In this document: piece after piece, positions 51,182 through 59,973 of the stretch
How the letters are laid out: each line of letters starts with the position of its first letter
How positions within the stretch are numbered: position 1 is the stretch's first letter
Assembly (NCBI GenBank): GCA_913061265.1
Contig: CAJXVS010000006.1
Coordinates: 1-64,000, forward strand
Source: an uncultured Halobacteriovorax sp.
GTDB lineage: Bacteria > Bdellovibrionota > Bacteriovoracia > Bacteriovoracales > Bacteriovoracaceae
DNA: 64,000 bases
Direction: 5' to 3'
Position numbers and translations under genes: made by a program
Notes under the pieces: generated by a model
Told to the model about the DNA's origin: nothing
Seen by the model: the letters and a program-made list of their open reading frames with translations, nothing else
Databases searched by the model: none

Positions 51182-52777
51182 CTATAACAGAGGATTGGAA
51201 ATTTCTCTAAAAGCTTCGTTTAAATTCTTAATTATATCTTTTGCGCTCATGGCCTCTGGAGTATTCTTCAGGGCCGCATGTTTTCCTGCCAACGTATGAA
51301 GGGCCACACCTAAGCACATAGCTTCGTTATAATTTGAATCATTAGTGAAGAGCCCGCTTAACTTTTTATCAGCTTTATCTGGAGCTGCCTGAGCAAGAAG
51401 ACCTCCTAACATGCCAGAGAGAACATCCCCCGAACCGCCAGTGGCCATTCCATCATTAGGAAAATTATTAATAAGGATCTCACCTGTAGGAAAAGCTAAG
51501 AAGGTACAGGCTCCTTTTAAGATAATACATGAGTTCGTTTTTTCAACAGCTTCTTTGAGAAGCCCTAAAGGGTTCGAAAGAACTTCAGCATTACTAACAC
51601 CCATAAAGCTTGCGAACTCTCCGATATGGGGAGTTAAGATAGTTGCTGCCTTTCTTGATTTTAGGAGGTCAGCATCTTCACTTAAAGATAAAGCATTTAT
51701 AGCATCCGCATCAACGGACACAGGTCCAGCAAAACTAGAGAGAAGCTTAAGCACTGAAGACCTCGTCTTCTCATCTCTTCCAAGGCCTGGGCCTATAACT
51801 ATTGAATCATATCTTTCTAAGAGCCTAATAATATCTTCAACGTCATCGCGTTCGGTTGGTATAAGACCAGTCATCACTTCAGGAGTCATGCGGCTTGTGG
51901 CCTCTTCATAGGATTCTTTCCAAGTAGCAGCAGTAACAAGACCAGTTCCTACTCTTAGAGCAGCTTCTGAAGCCATTATTAAGGCACCTGTAAGCCCCAC
52001 AGAGCCACCAATAATAAGGGCATGACCTAGAGAGTTCTTATGAGCAAACTTAGATCTGCCAGAATAGATATGAGTAAGGTTCTCCATTAAAAGAAGTGCC
52101 TTATCCCCACCATCGATAGTAGCAAGAGGAAAACCGCAATCTAAAACAGCAACCTCTCCAGTATGCTTAGCCCCCTCTCCAATATAAAGTCCGGTTTTTG
52201 GCAGACCAACGGCCATGGTGTAATCAGCGAAGATAGCTTCTCCATCAATTGAACCAGAATTAGCTTCAATACCTGTCGCTAGGTCTACTGAAACTGTGAT
52301 GTTAGAGAATTCATTTACTAATTTAACAATATCAAAAAGGTAGTTTGAAAGTGGTCCTCTAAAACCAATACCTAAAATGGCATCTATGACTAAGTATTCA
52401 TCTTGGGTTTGTGTAAAGTAGGCGCTTAATTGATCTGCTCCATTTAAATCCGTAAACTTAACACCAAACGCTTTGGCCAGTTCACGTTGCTTTTTTAGAG
52501 TTTCACTTGATTCCGCTTCGTCAAAAAGCATAAAGGCACGGCAGGGATAACCTCTATTGCATAAGTGTCTTGCTACAGCGAGGCCATCGGCACCATTATT
52601 CTTGGCTCCAATTAAAAAGACTATTTCTTCAAATCCTCTTTGAGTAAGAATCTCTTCTTGAATAAAGTCAGCGCCTCTAAGCCCAATATTTTCGAGAACT
52701 AAATCTTCAGTAAAACCAAAAGATTCCATGGCATCAGATTCAATACTTTTCATTTCATCAATATCTACAACTCTCAT
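51182..52777 (-). CDS. nnr: bifunctional NAD(P)HX epimerase / dehydratase
   Basis: 531 residues, the usual length of the fused enzyme. The N-terminal YjeF_N half (about 1-215) has GAKNNGADGLAVARHL and VIDAILGIGFRG. The C-terminal ADP/ATP-dependent dehydratase half (about 230-531) has GHALIIGGS, VIGPGLGRD and the nucleotide loop GMATGGSGDVLSGML. It repairs hydrated NADH and NADPH. GGAG of its ribosome site lies in the last codons of pdxJ, which ends directly before its ATG, so the two are coupled. Confidence 0.95.
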   Translation of the reverse strand: MRVVDIDEMKSIESDAMESFGFTEDLVLENIGLRGADFIQEEILTQRGFEEIVFLIGAKNNGADGLAVARHLCNRGYPCRAFMLFDEAESSETLKKQRELAKAFGVKFTDLNGADQLSAYFTQTQDEYLVIDAILGIGFRGPLSNYLFDIVKLVNEFSNITVSVDLATGIEANSGSIDGEAIFADYTMAVGLPKTGLYIGEGAKHTGEVAVLDCGFPLATIDGGDKALLLMENLTHIYSGRSKFAHKNSLGHALIIGGSVGLTGALIMASEAALRVGTGLVTAATWKESYEEATSRMTPEVMTGLIPTERDDVEDIIRLLERYDSIVIGPGLGRDEKTRSSVLKLLSSFAGPVSVDADAINALSLSEDADLLKSRKAATILTPHIGEFASFMGVSNAEVLSNPLGLLKEAVEKTNSCIILKGACTFLAFPTGEILINNFPNDGMATGGSGDVLSGMLGGLLAQAAPDKADKKLSGLFTNDSNYNEAMCLGVALHTLAGKHAALKNTPEAMSAKDIIKNLNEAFREISNPLL

Positions 52778-53533
52778 TTATAACTCCAAAGGGTGTAATT
52801 CAAATAGGTTTGCCAAGTTTTTAGTGACTGGCCCCACTCCATCAAAGACCGCTTCAGCGATGATCCAATGGCCTATATTATATTCTACGAAGAGTTTATT
52901 CTTAAGCAGAACTTCTGTACTAAGATCAGTTAGCCCATGGCCTGCGTGACAACCAATTTCATATTTATCTAAGTATTCTTTTGCCAGGTAAAAGGATTCT
53001 AAGTGTTTTGAATAGTCATTTCCTAAGAGAAAGTCTTTAGCGTAGTCCCCTGTGTGAATTTCAACGGCCTCAACACCTAAATCATTTGCTCTCTCAAGAC
53101 TCTCTTTATCGGACTCTATAAAAAGGCTTACCATTATTTCATCAGAGCGAAGCCGTCCCACAGCTTCCTTCACTCGAGCAAAGTTCTCAGGGCTTTTTAG
53201 GTCAAGCCCTCCTTCAGTTGTTCTTTCTTCTCGTTTCTCAGGAACAAGACAAACCCAGGCTGGATTTATCTCAAGTGCCTTCTCTATCATTTCGGGATGA
53301 CAACCCATTTCAAAGTTAAGAGGTTTTTTAAACTGATCCGTTATCTTTTTAACAAGAGGAACATCGGCGTCTTGGATATGACGCCGGTCTTCTCTTAAAT
53401 GAATTGTTATTTGATCGGCACCATTTTCTAAAACAATGGATGCTGCTTTTTCGATACTTGGGTAGATCTCCCCTCGTTGCTGCCGAAGAGTGGCAACATG
53501 ATCGATATTTACGCCTAATCTAGGGATACTCAT
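52778..53533 (-). CDS. pdxJ: pyridoxine 5'-phosphate synthase
   Basis: 251 residues, AAGGA before ATG. The TIM-barrel enzyme is recognised by LGVNIDHVATLRQQRG at the start, ITIHLREDRRHIQD, FEMGCHPEM, CLVPEKREERTTEGGLD (phosphate and substrate loop) and GCHAGHGLT. It makes pyridoxine phosphate from 1-deoxyxylulose phosphate and aminoacetone phosphate, the last step of DXP-dependent vitamin B6 synthesis. Fourth gene of the cdaA operon, 21 bp after glmM. Confidence 0.96.
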   Translation of the reverse strand: MSIPRLGVNIDHVATLRQQRGEIYPSIEKAASIVLENGADQITIHLREDRRHIQDADVPLVKKITDQFKKPLNFEMGCHPEMIEKALEINPAWVCLVPEKREERTTEGGLDLKSPENFARVKEAVGRLRSDEIMVSLFIESDKESLERANDLGVEAVEIHTGDYAKDFLLGNDYSKHLESFYLAKEYLDKYEIGCHAGHGLTDLSTEVLLKNKLFVEYNIGHWIIAEAVFDGVGPVTKNLANLFELHPLEL

Positions 53534-53554
53534 TCCACTTCCTTAAAGGGAGGC

Positions 53555-54919
53555 TTAGCTGAGCTCCTTAGATACAACGGCCACCAATGTGTCACAGATT
53601 TCATTAACTAGTGACTCATCTTCCCCTTCAACCATGACTCTGACTAAAGGTTCTGTACCGGAGTAGCGAAGAACAACTCTTCCCTTATCTCCCATTCTTT
53701 TTTCTGCTTCTTCTAAAGCCTTTTTAATTGAGGCAACTGTCTCAAACTTAGGCTTAGACTTAACAACGGCATTCTTTAATACCTGTGGGAAAAGAGCAAC
53801 TTCTTTTACTAATTCTTTAAGAGGTTTTTGATAAGTTTTCATGCATTCGATAGTTTTAAGCGCCGCTAATGCACCGTCTCCTGTGGTGGCGTGTTCACCA
53901 AAGATGATATGACCACTTGGCTCGCCGCCCAAGAGGCTGCCATTCTTACGCATATACTCAAGGATATATCGATCCCCAACTTTCGTTCTATGAAACTTTA
54001 AACCTAAGCTTTTGATATAAACTTCAAGCCCGAGGTTACTCATAATAGTGCCTACAACAGTATCACCTGGCTTTAATTTACCATGTTCTAATAGAGTCTT
54101 TGCATGAAGCGCAATAAGTTGATCTCCATCGACGGCCTCACCCTCATCATCAATGATAACAATTCTATCAGCGTCTCCATCTAAACAAATCCCAAGGTCA
54201 GCGCGAAACTTTAAGACTTCCTCGCTAGCGGCCTCAGGATGCATTGATCCACATTTATTATTAATATTCTGCCCATTAGGATGAACACCAATGGGAAAGA
54301 CCTCTGCTCCTAGTTCTTTAAAGATCATAGGAGCAACTTTATAACCAGCGCCATTGGCACAATCCACCACTAGGCGCATTCCTTCTAAGTTAAACTTTGA
54401 TTCAAGTGCTGCCTTGGTGTGAACAAGGTAGCGTCCAAAGACTTCTTTTAAACGGTCGGCCCGGCCTAGGTTCCCTCCAGTCTTAACAGTCATCTTCTCA
54501 GGGTTTAAGATCATATCCTCAAGTTCTAGCTCCACCTCATCTGGAAGCTTAAAGCCATCAGCGTCAAAGAGCTTTATCCCATTGTCATCAAAGTTATTAT
54601 GCGAGGCCGAGATCATAATCCCCGCATCTGCTCTCATGGACTTTGTGACAAAGGCAATCCCTGGAGTAGGAAGAGGTCCTGTTAAAATGACCCTTCCCCC
54701 TTGAGCGCAAATTCCAGAACAAATGGCCTGTTCAAGCATATAACAACTTAGTCTTGTATCTTTTCCCACGATGATAAGGGGTTGTTTATTTTTTCCTGAT
54801 ATCTTTTGGAAGTATTGAGTCACTGCACGGCCTAGCCTCATAGCAATCTCTCCAGTCATGGGATAGACATTTGCCTTTCCCCTGATACCGTCTGTTCCAA
54901 AAAGTTTTCTCTCGCTCAT
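53555..54919 (-). CDS. glmM: phosphoglucosamine mutase
   Basis: 454 residues, AAGGA before ATG. It begins LFGTDGIRGKAN; the catalytic phosphoserine loop is MISASHNNFDDNGIKLF; the metal site is CLDGDADR; the sugar loop is LGGEPSGH, and the C-terminal phosphate loop is RYSGTEPLVRVM. It turns glucosamine 6-phosphate into glucosamine 1-phosphate for UDP-GlcNAc, peptidoglycan and LPS. It follows cdaR by 17 bp, as in many Gram-positive genomes, where GlmM and CdaR both modulate CdaA. Confidence 0.97.
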   Translation of the reverse strand: MSERKLFGTDGIRGKANVYPMTGEIAMRLGRAVTQYFQKISGKNKQPLIIVGKDTRLSCYMLEQAICSGICAQGGRVILTGPLPTPGIAFVTKSMRADAGIMISASHNNFDDNGIKLFDADGFKLPDEVELELEDMILNPEKMTVKTGGNLGRADRLKEVFGRYLVHTKAALESKFNLEGMRLVVDCANGAGYKVAPMIFKELGAEVFPIGVHPNGQNINNKCGSMHPEAASEEVLKFRADLGICLDGDADRIVIIDDEGEAVDGDQLIALHAKTLLEHGKLKPGDTVVGTIMSNLGLEVYIKSLGLKFHRTKVGDRYILEYMRKNGSLLGGEPSGHIIFGEHATTGDGALAALKTIECMKTYQKPLKELVKEVALFPQVLKNAVVKSKPKFETVASIKKALEEAEKRMGDKGRVVLRYSGTEPLVRVMVEGEDESLVNEICDTLVAVVSKELS

Positions 54920-54936
54920 AATAATTCCTTCGTAGC

Positions 54937-55872
54937 TTAAAGCCCCACACTAATAGTCTCTGGGTATATTTGCAATAAGTGAACTCCCTCTGGAAGTTCG
55001 GCTTTTAATTTTATTCTTACTTCGCCTTTTGACCCTTCAGGAATTTCGGCGACAAGTTTTACATCTTTTGTTGTTAACTTTAAGTCCGCACCTTCTGGGA
55101 TTAGAACATCAATGCTTGCCGTTCTAACCTTGGCCATAAACTGAGACGAAGATGTTAGAAAAAGAATATTCACATTCTTTAAAGTAAAATTGGCCTTCTT
55201 TGGTTTAACTCTAAATAAAAACTCCGCTTCAGTAATTTCTTCCTCTGCTCTGAGCCTAGGATCTAATTCCTTGAGAAGAACTTTAATCCGTCCATCCCCT
55301 TCTAGTTTATGTAGGTCAATAGGACTAGTTTCAATACTTGTTAAACTATCTATCAAATTGCGAGGTCCACTTATCTTTAAAGAATTTGGGACTAATTCAT
55401 ATTTTAAGAGTTCTAGCTGACTAGGAACTTCTCCCACTAAAAAAGGCTTCAAACTAATCTTCTTAGTCTTTCTTTTCTCTATCTTGATATTTAACTCACC
55501 AGGAAGAATCTCTGTAACTTCAACCCCAAGAGGATGAGGGATATCACTTGGAAGAACCTTTACAAGCATGCCTTTCTTAGTTTTAGTTCCTCTTCTTTTT
55601 AAGTTGATAAAGACCTTCTCATTATCGTTGAAGAGATTTCTCACAAAGGCTCTTGACCCCTTCACTTTAATCAAAAGCTCTGTTGGAGGTAACTCAGAAA
55701 TCGCCATACCCACTGGTGGGATAAGGACGAGAGGTAGCTTAACTTGTAGCTCTAAGGATTCTGAATTTAAAACATAGAACCATAAGCAAAAAGAAAAAAG
55801 GACGGCTAAGAGCTTTAAAAGGTGACGCCTAAATCTTTCCGATTGAATCTTTTGTGATTTGATTCCACTCAT
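54937..55872 (-). CDS. cdaR: YbbR-domain protein, CdaR-like
   Basis: 311 residues. One membrane helix near the N-terminus (LLKLLAVLFSFCLWFYVL, about 18-35), then a periplasmic part made of YbbR-type beta repeats (about 38-120, 125-210 and 215-311), each with the pattern P-x-x-(V/I)x-(I/V)-x-G. In Firmicutes CdaR binds CdaA and tunes c-di-AMP production. It overlaps the cdaA stop by 4 bp. The role as CdaA regulator here is inferred from gene order. Confidence 0.88.
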   Translation of the reverse strand: MSGIKSQKIQSERFRRHLLKLLAVLFSFCLWFYVLNSESLELQVKLPLVLIPPVGMAISELPPTELLIKVKGSRAFVRNLFNDNEKVFINLKRRGTKTKKGMLVKVLPSDIPHPLGVEVTEILPGELNIKIEKRKTKKISLKPFLVGEVPSQLELLKYELVPNSLKISGPRNLIDSLTSIETSPIDLHKLEGDGRIKVLLKELDPRLRAEEEITEAEFLFRVKPKKANFTLKNVNILFLTSSSQFMAKVRTASIDVLIPEGADLKLTTKDVKLVAEIPEGSKGEVRIKLKAELPEGVHLLQIYPETISVGL

Positions 55873-56678
55873 GAGACCACCTCACTATTTCTAGAGAGGC
55901 TTTCACCGAGTTTTTCACCGATAAGAAGATGCCTAAGGTATTGCCTTAATTCTCCAGCCGAGTGACAGATATGAAATTTATTATCCAAACATAGACTGAT
56001 CTTGCCACTCTCTTCACTAATAGTGATGATCACTGCATCAGCTTGCTCTGCTAATCCTAGGGCGGCTCTATGCCTAGTCCCCATATCCCTAGCAATCTCT
56101 GAACTTTTAGAGAGCGGCAAGAAACAACCGGCAGCTGCAATCTTTCCTCCCGAGAAGATAACCGCTCCATCGTGAAGAGAAGATCTGCTTTGAAAGATCG
56201 AATAGAGAAGATCTGAATGAATCTCAGATTGAAGAATTGTTCCAGTCGAAATATAGTTGGCCAGTCCTTGTGTTCTCTCAATAACCATTAAGGCCCCAAT
56301 CTTTTCTCTTGAAAAAACGAGAGCTGCATTGATGATCTCTTCTAAAGGAAGGTCTTCATCTCCATTCTTTTTTAGAAACCATTTTTTTCTTCCAGTTCCG
56401 ACACTCGCGAGGGCTGCCCTGAATTGATCTTGGAAAATAACAATGGCGATAAGAAAAAATGAATCGAAGAAATGTGCCAGTAACCAATTGAGCGAATAGA
56501 GTTTATAGGAAACTGCTGTCCAATACAGAAAGACTAAGAGTCCAAGACCCATCAGCATTTGAACAGCTCTCGTACCATGGACAATCTTAAGTCCTTGGTA
56601 GATTAAAAAAGAGACTATGCCAATATCGGCTAAGTCCTTCAGATTGAACTGTTGAAAAAAGACATCGATGACTTCCAT
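55869..56678 (-). CDS. cdaA: diadenylate cyclase CdaA (DisA_N domain)
   Basis: 269 residues with three hydrophobic segments in the first 85 (about 15-32, 38-55 and 62-83), then the DisA_N cyclase domain. Its two signature motifs are there: DGAVIFSGGKI (DGA) and GTRHRAALG (RHR), the ATP- and metal-binding residues. It joins two ATP into c-di-AMP, a second messenger for osmotic and cell-wall control. First gene of the operon cdaA-cdaR-glmM-pdxJ-nnr-tsaE. Confidence 0.96.
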   Translation of the reverse strand: MEVIDVFFQQFNLKDLADIGIVSFLIYQGLKIVHGTRAVQMLMGLGLLVFLYWTAVSYKLYSLNWLLAHFFDSFFLIAIVIFQDQFRAALASVGTGRKKWFLKKNGDEDLPLEEIINAALVFSREKIGALMVIERTQGLANYISTGTILQSEIHSDLLYSIFQSRSSLHDGAVIFSGGKIAAAGCFLPLSKSSEIARDMGTRHRAALGLAEQADAVIITISEESGKISLCLDNKFHICHSAGELRQYLRHLLIGEKLGESLSRNSEVVS

Positions 56679-56769
56679 TGTCCTCGCTTCTCCATTAATA
56701 ATTAGTTACACTATTTATCGGTAGTTACGTGCGGTTCCTATAGATTTCATGGCCCTACGAGGTAAAAAG

Positions 56770-57186
56770 ATGAAAAGCTGGAAACTCCCCATCCAGACGA
56801 GCGGTGAGAGATTTTATGATATTTCTAAAGAGATTCGCTCAAGTTTAAAGTCTCAATTCCCCGACCACTCGGGTCTTCTAATCGTCTTTAATCCCCACAC
56901 AAGTTGCGGTCTTACTATTAGTGAATCTTTTGATTCAAGCGCTAGAGAAGATATGCAAAAATTTCTTAATCACTTAGCCCCTAGAAACTTAGGATTTATT
57001 GAACATACAGCAGAGGGCCCTGATGATAGTCCCTCTCATATGAAAAGTATTCTCCTAGAGACTTCTCTTCAACTTATTGTTGAAGAAGGAGAGATTCAAA
57101 TGGGACAATGGCAAGGAATCTATCTTTGTGAATTTAGAGATAGTAAAAAAACAAGAAACCTTCAATTGAAATTCATTGTTGGATAA
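56770..57186 (+). CDS. yjbQ: YjbQ/UPF0047-family protein
   Basis: 138 residues from ATG 56770, which has GAGG nine bases upstream; an ATG seven codons earlier (56749) has none and would exceed the family's length. The family's signature is present: FNPHTSCGLTISE, FIEHTAEGPDDSPSHMKS, and GQWQGIYLCEFRD. Members have thiamin-phosphate synthase side activity in E. coli, but the physiological role is unsettled. Divergent from cdaA; followed by a membrane-protein gene 18 bp on, so probably in one unit with it. Confidence 0.9.
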   Translation: MKSWKLPIQTSGERFYDISKEIRSSLKSQFPDHSGLLIVFNPHTSCGLTISESFDSSAREDMQKFLNHLAPRNLGFIEHTAEGPDDSPSHMKSILLETSLQLIVEEGEIQMGQWQGIYLCEFRDSKKTRNLQLKFIVG

Positions 57187-57204
57187 AATACCACGGAGTA
57201 TTGA

Positions 57205-57903
57205 ATGAAAAAACTTAGCGACTTCTCATCCTTTTTAAAATGGGGTCTAATCATTCAATTCATCTTCGCTCTCATCTTAGTCGTGGGCTTTGTTATTTTC
57301 TCTGGCCCCATTATGGTAGGAGCCGGAAAATTTAATAGCTTAGTAAATATTATTGAAACCACAGATTTTCGTTGGTGGATAGTGGCGCTTCTGACTATGT
57401 ACTTTGGCATGTCACTTTTCTTCATTATCCTATTTGCAATTTTTAATAAGGCTTTTGAAGAAGTCGATTCAATAAAAGATAATCTCTTCAGACTCGTTAA
57501 GGATAAGAAGATTCCTATCAGGGCCGATATCAATGAAAGAATCATGGTTAAACTCGACAAGCCAGTTGAAGCCAATTTCAAGGTTTCAACGAGCATTGAC
57601 TTTAATCAGAACGTCCATGTAAAGGCCATAATCCCGGTTAGGCTCGACTTTCCCCTCGACACCGTCTTTGAGACCAAGGTCCTAGGAATCGGCGTTGTAA
57701 AGATCCCTATCAAGACCACAATTCCCTTAAATATAGACTTTCCTTTTGAAGGAGATGTCGCCATGCATGTCGTTGATTTTAAATTAGACCTAGAAGAGAA
57801 GGCCTTAGTAGAGATTCCCCCAATGGAGGTTCCTATTAATTGCCAGGTTGAGGCAAAGCTCAACCTGGAGTCTAATTTATTAAAAATAACTGAAAGATTT
57901 TAG
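57205..57903 (+). CDS. two-helix membrane protein with beta-rich C-terminus
   Basis: 232 residues, CGGAG before ATG. Two membrane helices (about 12-35 and 55-82) lead to a C-terminal half of repeating hydrophobic/polar strands (KAIIPVRLDF, VKIPIKTTIPLNIDF, VEIPPMEVPINCQVE). The topology would leave N- and C-termini on the same side. No family was recognised. The stop overlaps the stop region of the convergent regulator gene by 4 bp. Confidence 0.7.
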   Translation: MKKLSDFSSFLKWGLIIQFIFALILVVGFVIFSGPIMVGAGKFNSLVNIIETTDFRWWIVALLTMYFGMSLFFIILFAIFNKAFEEVDSIKDNLFRLVKDKKIPIRADINERIMVKLDKPVEANFKVSTSIDFNQNVHVKAIIPVRLDFPLDTVFETKVLGIGVVKIPIKTTIPLNIDFPFEGDVAMHVVDFKLDLEEKALVEIPPMEVPINCQVEAKLNLESNLLKITERF

Positions 57904-59849
57904 GCGGCGATTTTCTCATCATCCTCAACAATACTAAGACCATGATGTTTCGTGAAAACGTCGTCACTAATAAGAAGTTTCTTTCTAAGAGCTTCCCTAG
58001 AAATACCCATCTCTTTAGCGGCTTTAGACTTATTGCCGTTATTTCTTTTAATTTCCGCTAGAATCATCTCTCGCTCTACAAGAGCTAAACGATCTTTCAG
58101 TGGAATATTGAAATCGCTTACGAAAGGAACATCACCAAACATTCTCTGCTTTGAGCCAATATCAACTAGAGGAGAAGCTGAATTTCCAAGGTCGATATCA
58201 GTGATGATATGTGCTTTTGGATTATAAAGAACTGACCTTTCTACTGACTTTTTAAGTTCAGCTACATTTCCTGGCCAATCATATTGCTTTAATTGATCTA
58301 AGGCCTTCGGAGCAAAGTTCTTTAAAAGAAGACCTTGTCCTTTGCATTCAATCTTTAAGAAGTAGTCTACAAGATACTCAACATCATCAGGTCTTCTTCT
58401 TAGAGGCTCAATATGAATATGCGCCTTATTGATAATATCATAAAGATTTCTATCAAATTTTCCTTCATCAACCATTTGACCGATGTCATCAGCTGAAGAA
58501 GTAATGATTCTATTATCAAAAGTAACCTTTCCTGCAGGAAGAGCACCTTCTGTTAAAATATTAGAGAGCTTAGTCTGAAACTCTAGAGGCATCTTTGTAA
58601 TATTCTTAAGAAAGACAGTTCCCCCTTGGCTCTTTGTAAAAACACAGTCCGTATCCTCTTGACCCCAAAGGGAAGTTTCAAGAGTTTTAAGGTCTTTATT
58701 ATTACAATCAATTTCAGAATAACTTTTAAGACCTCTTTGACCTTCATGATGAAGAATCTGTGCGTAAAGAGATTTCCCTACTCCACTCTCACCAGTGATA
58801 AGAACAGGAGCATCAATGTCTTTCATCTTAATGATTGAATTACGAAGGCTCGCCATATGAGGAGTTTTCCCAATAAGAGCATGCTTTCTATCAAAAGGCT
58901 GGGAGAATCTTCTGATTTGAGAAGATTCAGATATTGGATCGTACTTATGAAAAACTGAAGAGAAGATTAAGGTTAAGACCTTCATTGTTTTCTCGTCATC
59001 AACTGTGAAACGGTCTTGGTTTCTTTTATTGATAACTTCGATAACACCGATGATCTTATCTTCTCTATTATGAATCGGATGACAGATGATACATTTTGTT
59101 TCAAATTCTAGTTTCTTATCAAAATTCTCATTGAACCTTGTACTTTGATTAATTGTATCAATATTTAAAGCAACACCTGTTGTAAAAACAGATCCCGCAA
59201 TACCAAGACGGTAATCAAACTTTAGAACGGTCTTATCTACCCCTAAGGCACTGACAGCTTCAAGTTCATTTGTATCTGGGTTGATTAAAAAGATAGTCGC
59301 TCTTTGAGCGTTCATGATTCTCACAACTTCTTCGAGCATATTATCGATAAAGCCGTCTTTATCACCAAACTGATTAATATCTTTAAAAAGAGACAGAAGT
59401 AGTGAGAACATCTCAAAACCATCTGAGGCTTTTGTGTATCTTTCTTTTAGGGCTGATTCAATAAGACAATCTTTAAGCCTCTCTGATGAGAAGCTTAGAA
59501 TATAACTCTCTAAGAATTTCCCTAGCGCCTTCTCTTCGTCTATCTCAACACCATAGATGATTTCATTGTCTTCTAGGCTATTAGTAAAAGCCCTAACAAC
59601 TCTTCCTGTTAGGTCTAAGTGATGCTTCTTAAACTGCAAAGAGATCGAGAGCTCGTGCCCTACTGAAATTCTCTCTTTGGTTGAAAAACCAAGTCCTGTA
59701 ACAGAGATATCTTCTAAAGTTCCATCGTCGATATATTCGAGCTTCCCTATTTCATTTTCTTTTTGAATAAGAAAACGAAGGTTATCCGCTTTTTCAACAG
59801 GGATTCTAAAGGACTGATAAAATTTAAATTCAGAAAAACTTGTAAGCAT
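57900..59849 (-). CDS. PilZ-GAF-AAA+-Fis regulator with degenerate ATPase
   Basis: 649 residues. Residues about 8-110 look like a PilZ domain (LEDISVTGLGF and a YGVEI strand). A GAF domain follows (about 140-300), then an AAA+ domain of the sigma-54-activator type with Walker A GESGVGKS (353-360) intact, and a Fis-type helix-turn-helix at the C-terminus (NKSKAAKEMGISREALRKKL, about 606-625). Three key parts of active enhancer-binding proteins are lost: no GAFTGA loop (the region reads WGQEDTDCVFTKSQGG), Walker B is TVFLKN in place of the usual TLFLDE, and sensor II is PGNVAEL in place of PGNVREL. So it probably binds DNA and perhaps c-di-GMP, but does not drive sigma-54 opening. Confidence 0.85.
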   Translation of the reverse strand: MLTSFSEFKFYQSFRIPVEKADNLRFLIQKENEIGKLEYIDDGTLEDISVTGLGFSTKERISVGHELSISLQFKKHHLDLTGRVVRAFTNSLEDNEIIYGVEIDEEKALGKFLESYILSFSSERLKDCLIESALKERYTKASDGFEMFSLLLSLFKDINQFGDKDGFIDNMLEEVVRIMNAQRATIFLINPDTNELEAVSALGVDKTVLKFDYRLGIAGSVFTTGVALNIDTINQSTRFNENFDKKLEFETKCIICHPIHNREDKIIGVIEVINKRNQDRFTVDDEKTMKVLTLIFSSVFHKYDPISESSQIRRFSQPFDRKHALIGKTPHMASLRNSIIKMKDIDAPVLITGESGVGKSLYAQILHHEGQRGLKSYSEIDCNNKDLKTLETSLWGQEDTDCVFTKSQGGTVFLKNITKMPLEFQTKLSNILTEGALPAGKVTFDNRIITSSADDIGQMVDEGKFDRNLYDIINKAHIHIEPLRRRPDDVEYLVDYFLKIECKGQGLLLKNFAPKALDQLKQYDWPGNVAELKKSVERSVLYNPKAHIITDIDLGNSASPLVDIGSKQRMFGDVPFVSDFNIPLKDRLALVEREMILAEIKRNNGNKSKAAKEMGISREALRKKLLISDDVFTKHHGLSIVEDDEKIAA

Positions 59850-59973
59850 ACCGCTCTCCAGTGATTTAATTCAATTCTTCAATCTTATCGGATTAAATTT
59901 GTAAATTTTTAGGAAAACCGCCAAATAAAAGTGGCAAAAGCTTTTAATTTAAGGACTTAGATACTTGAGTTTT

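Noticed and set aside
51411-51911. 166-codon plus-strand frame
   Set aside because: Antisense to the conserved dehydratase half of nnr; low-complexity Ser/Leu content typical of a shadow frame.
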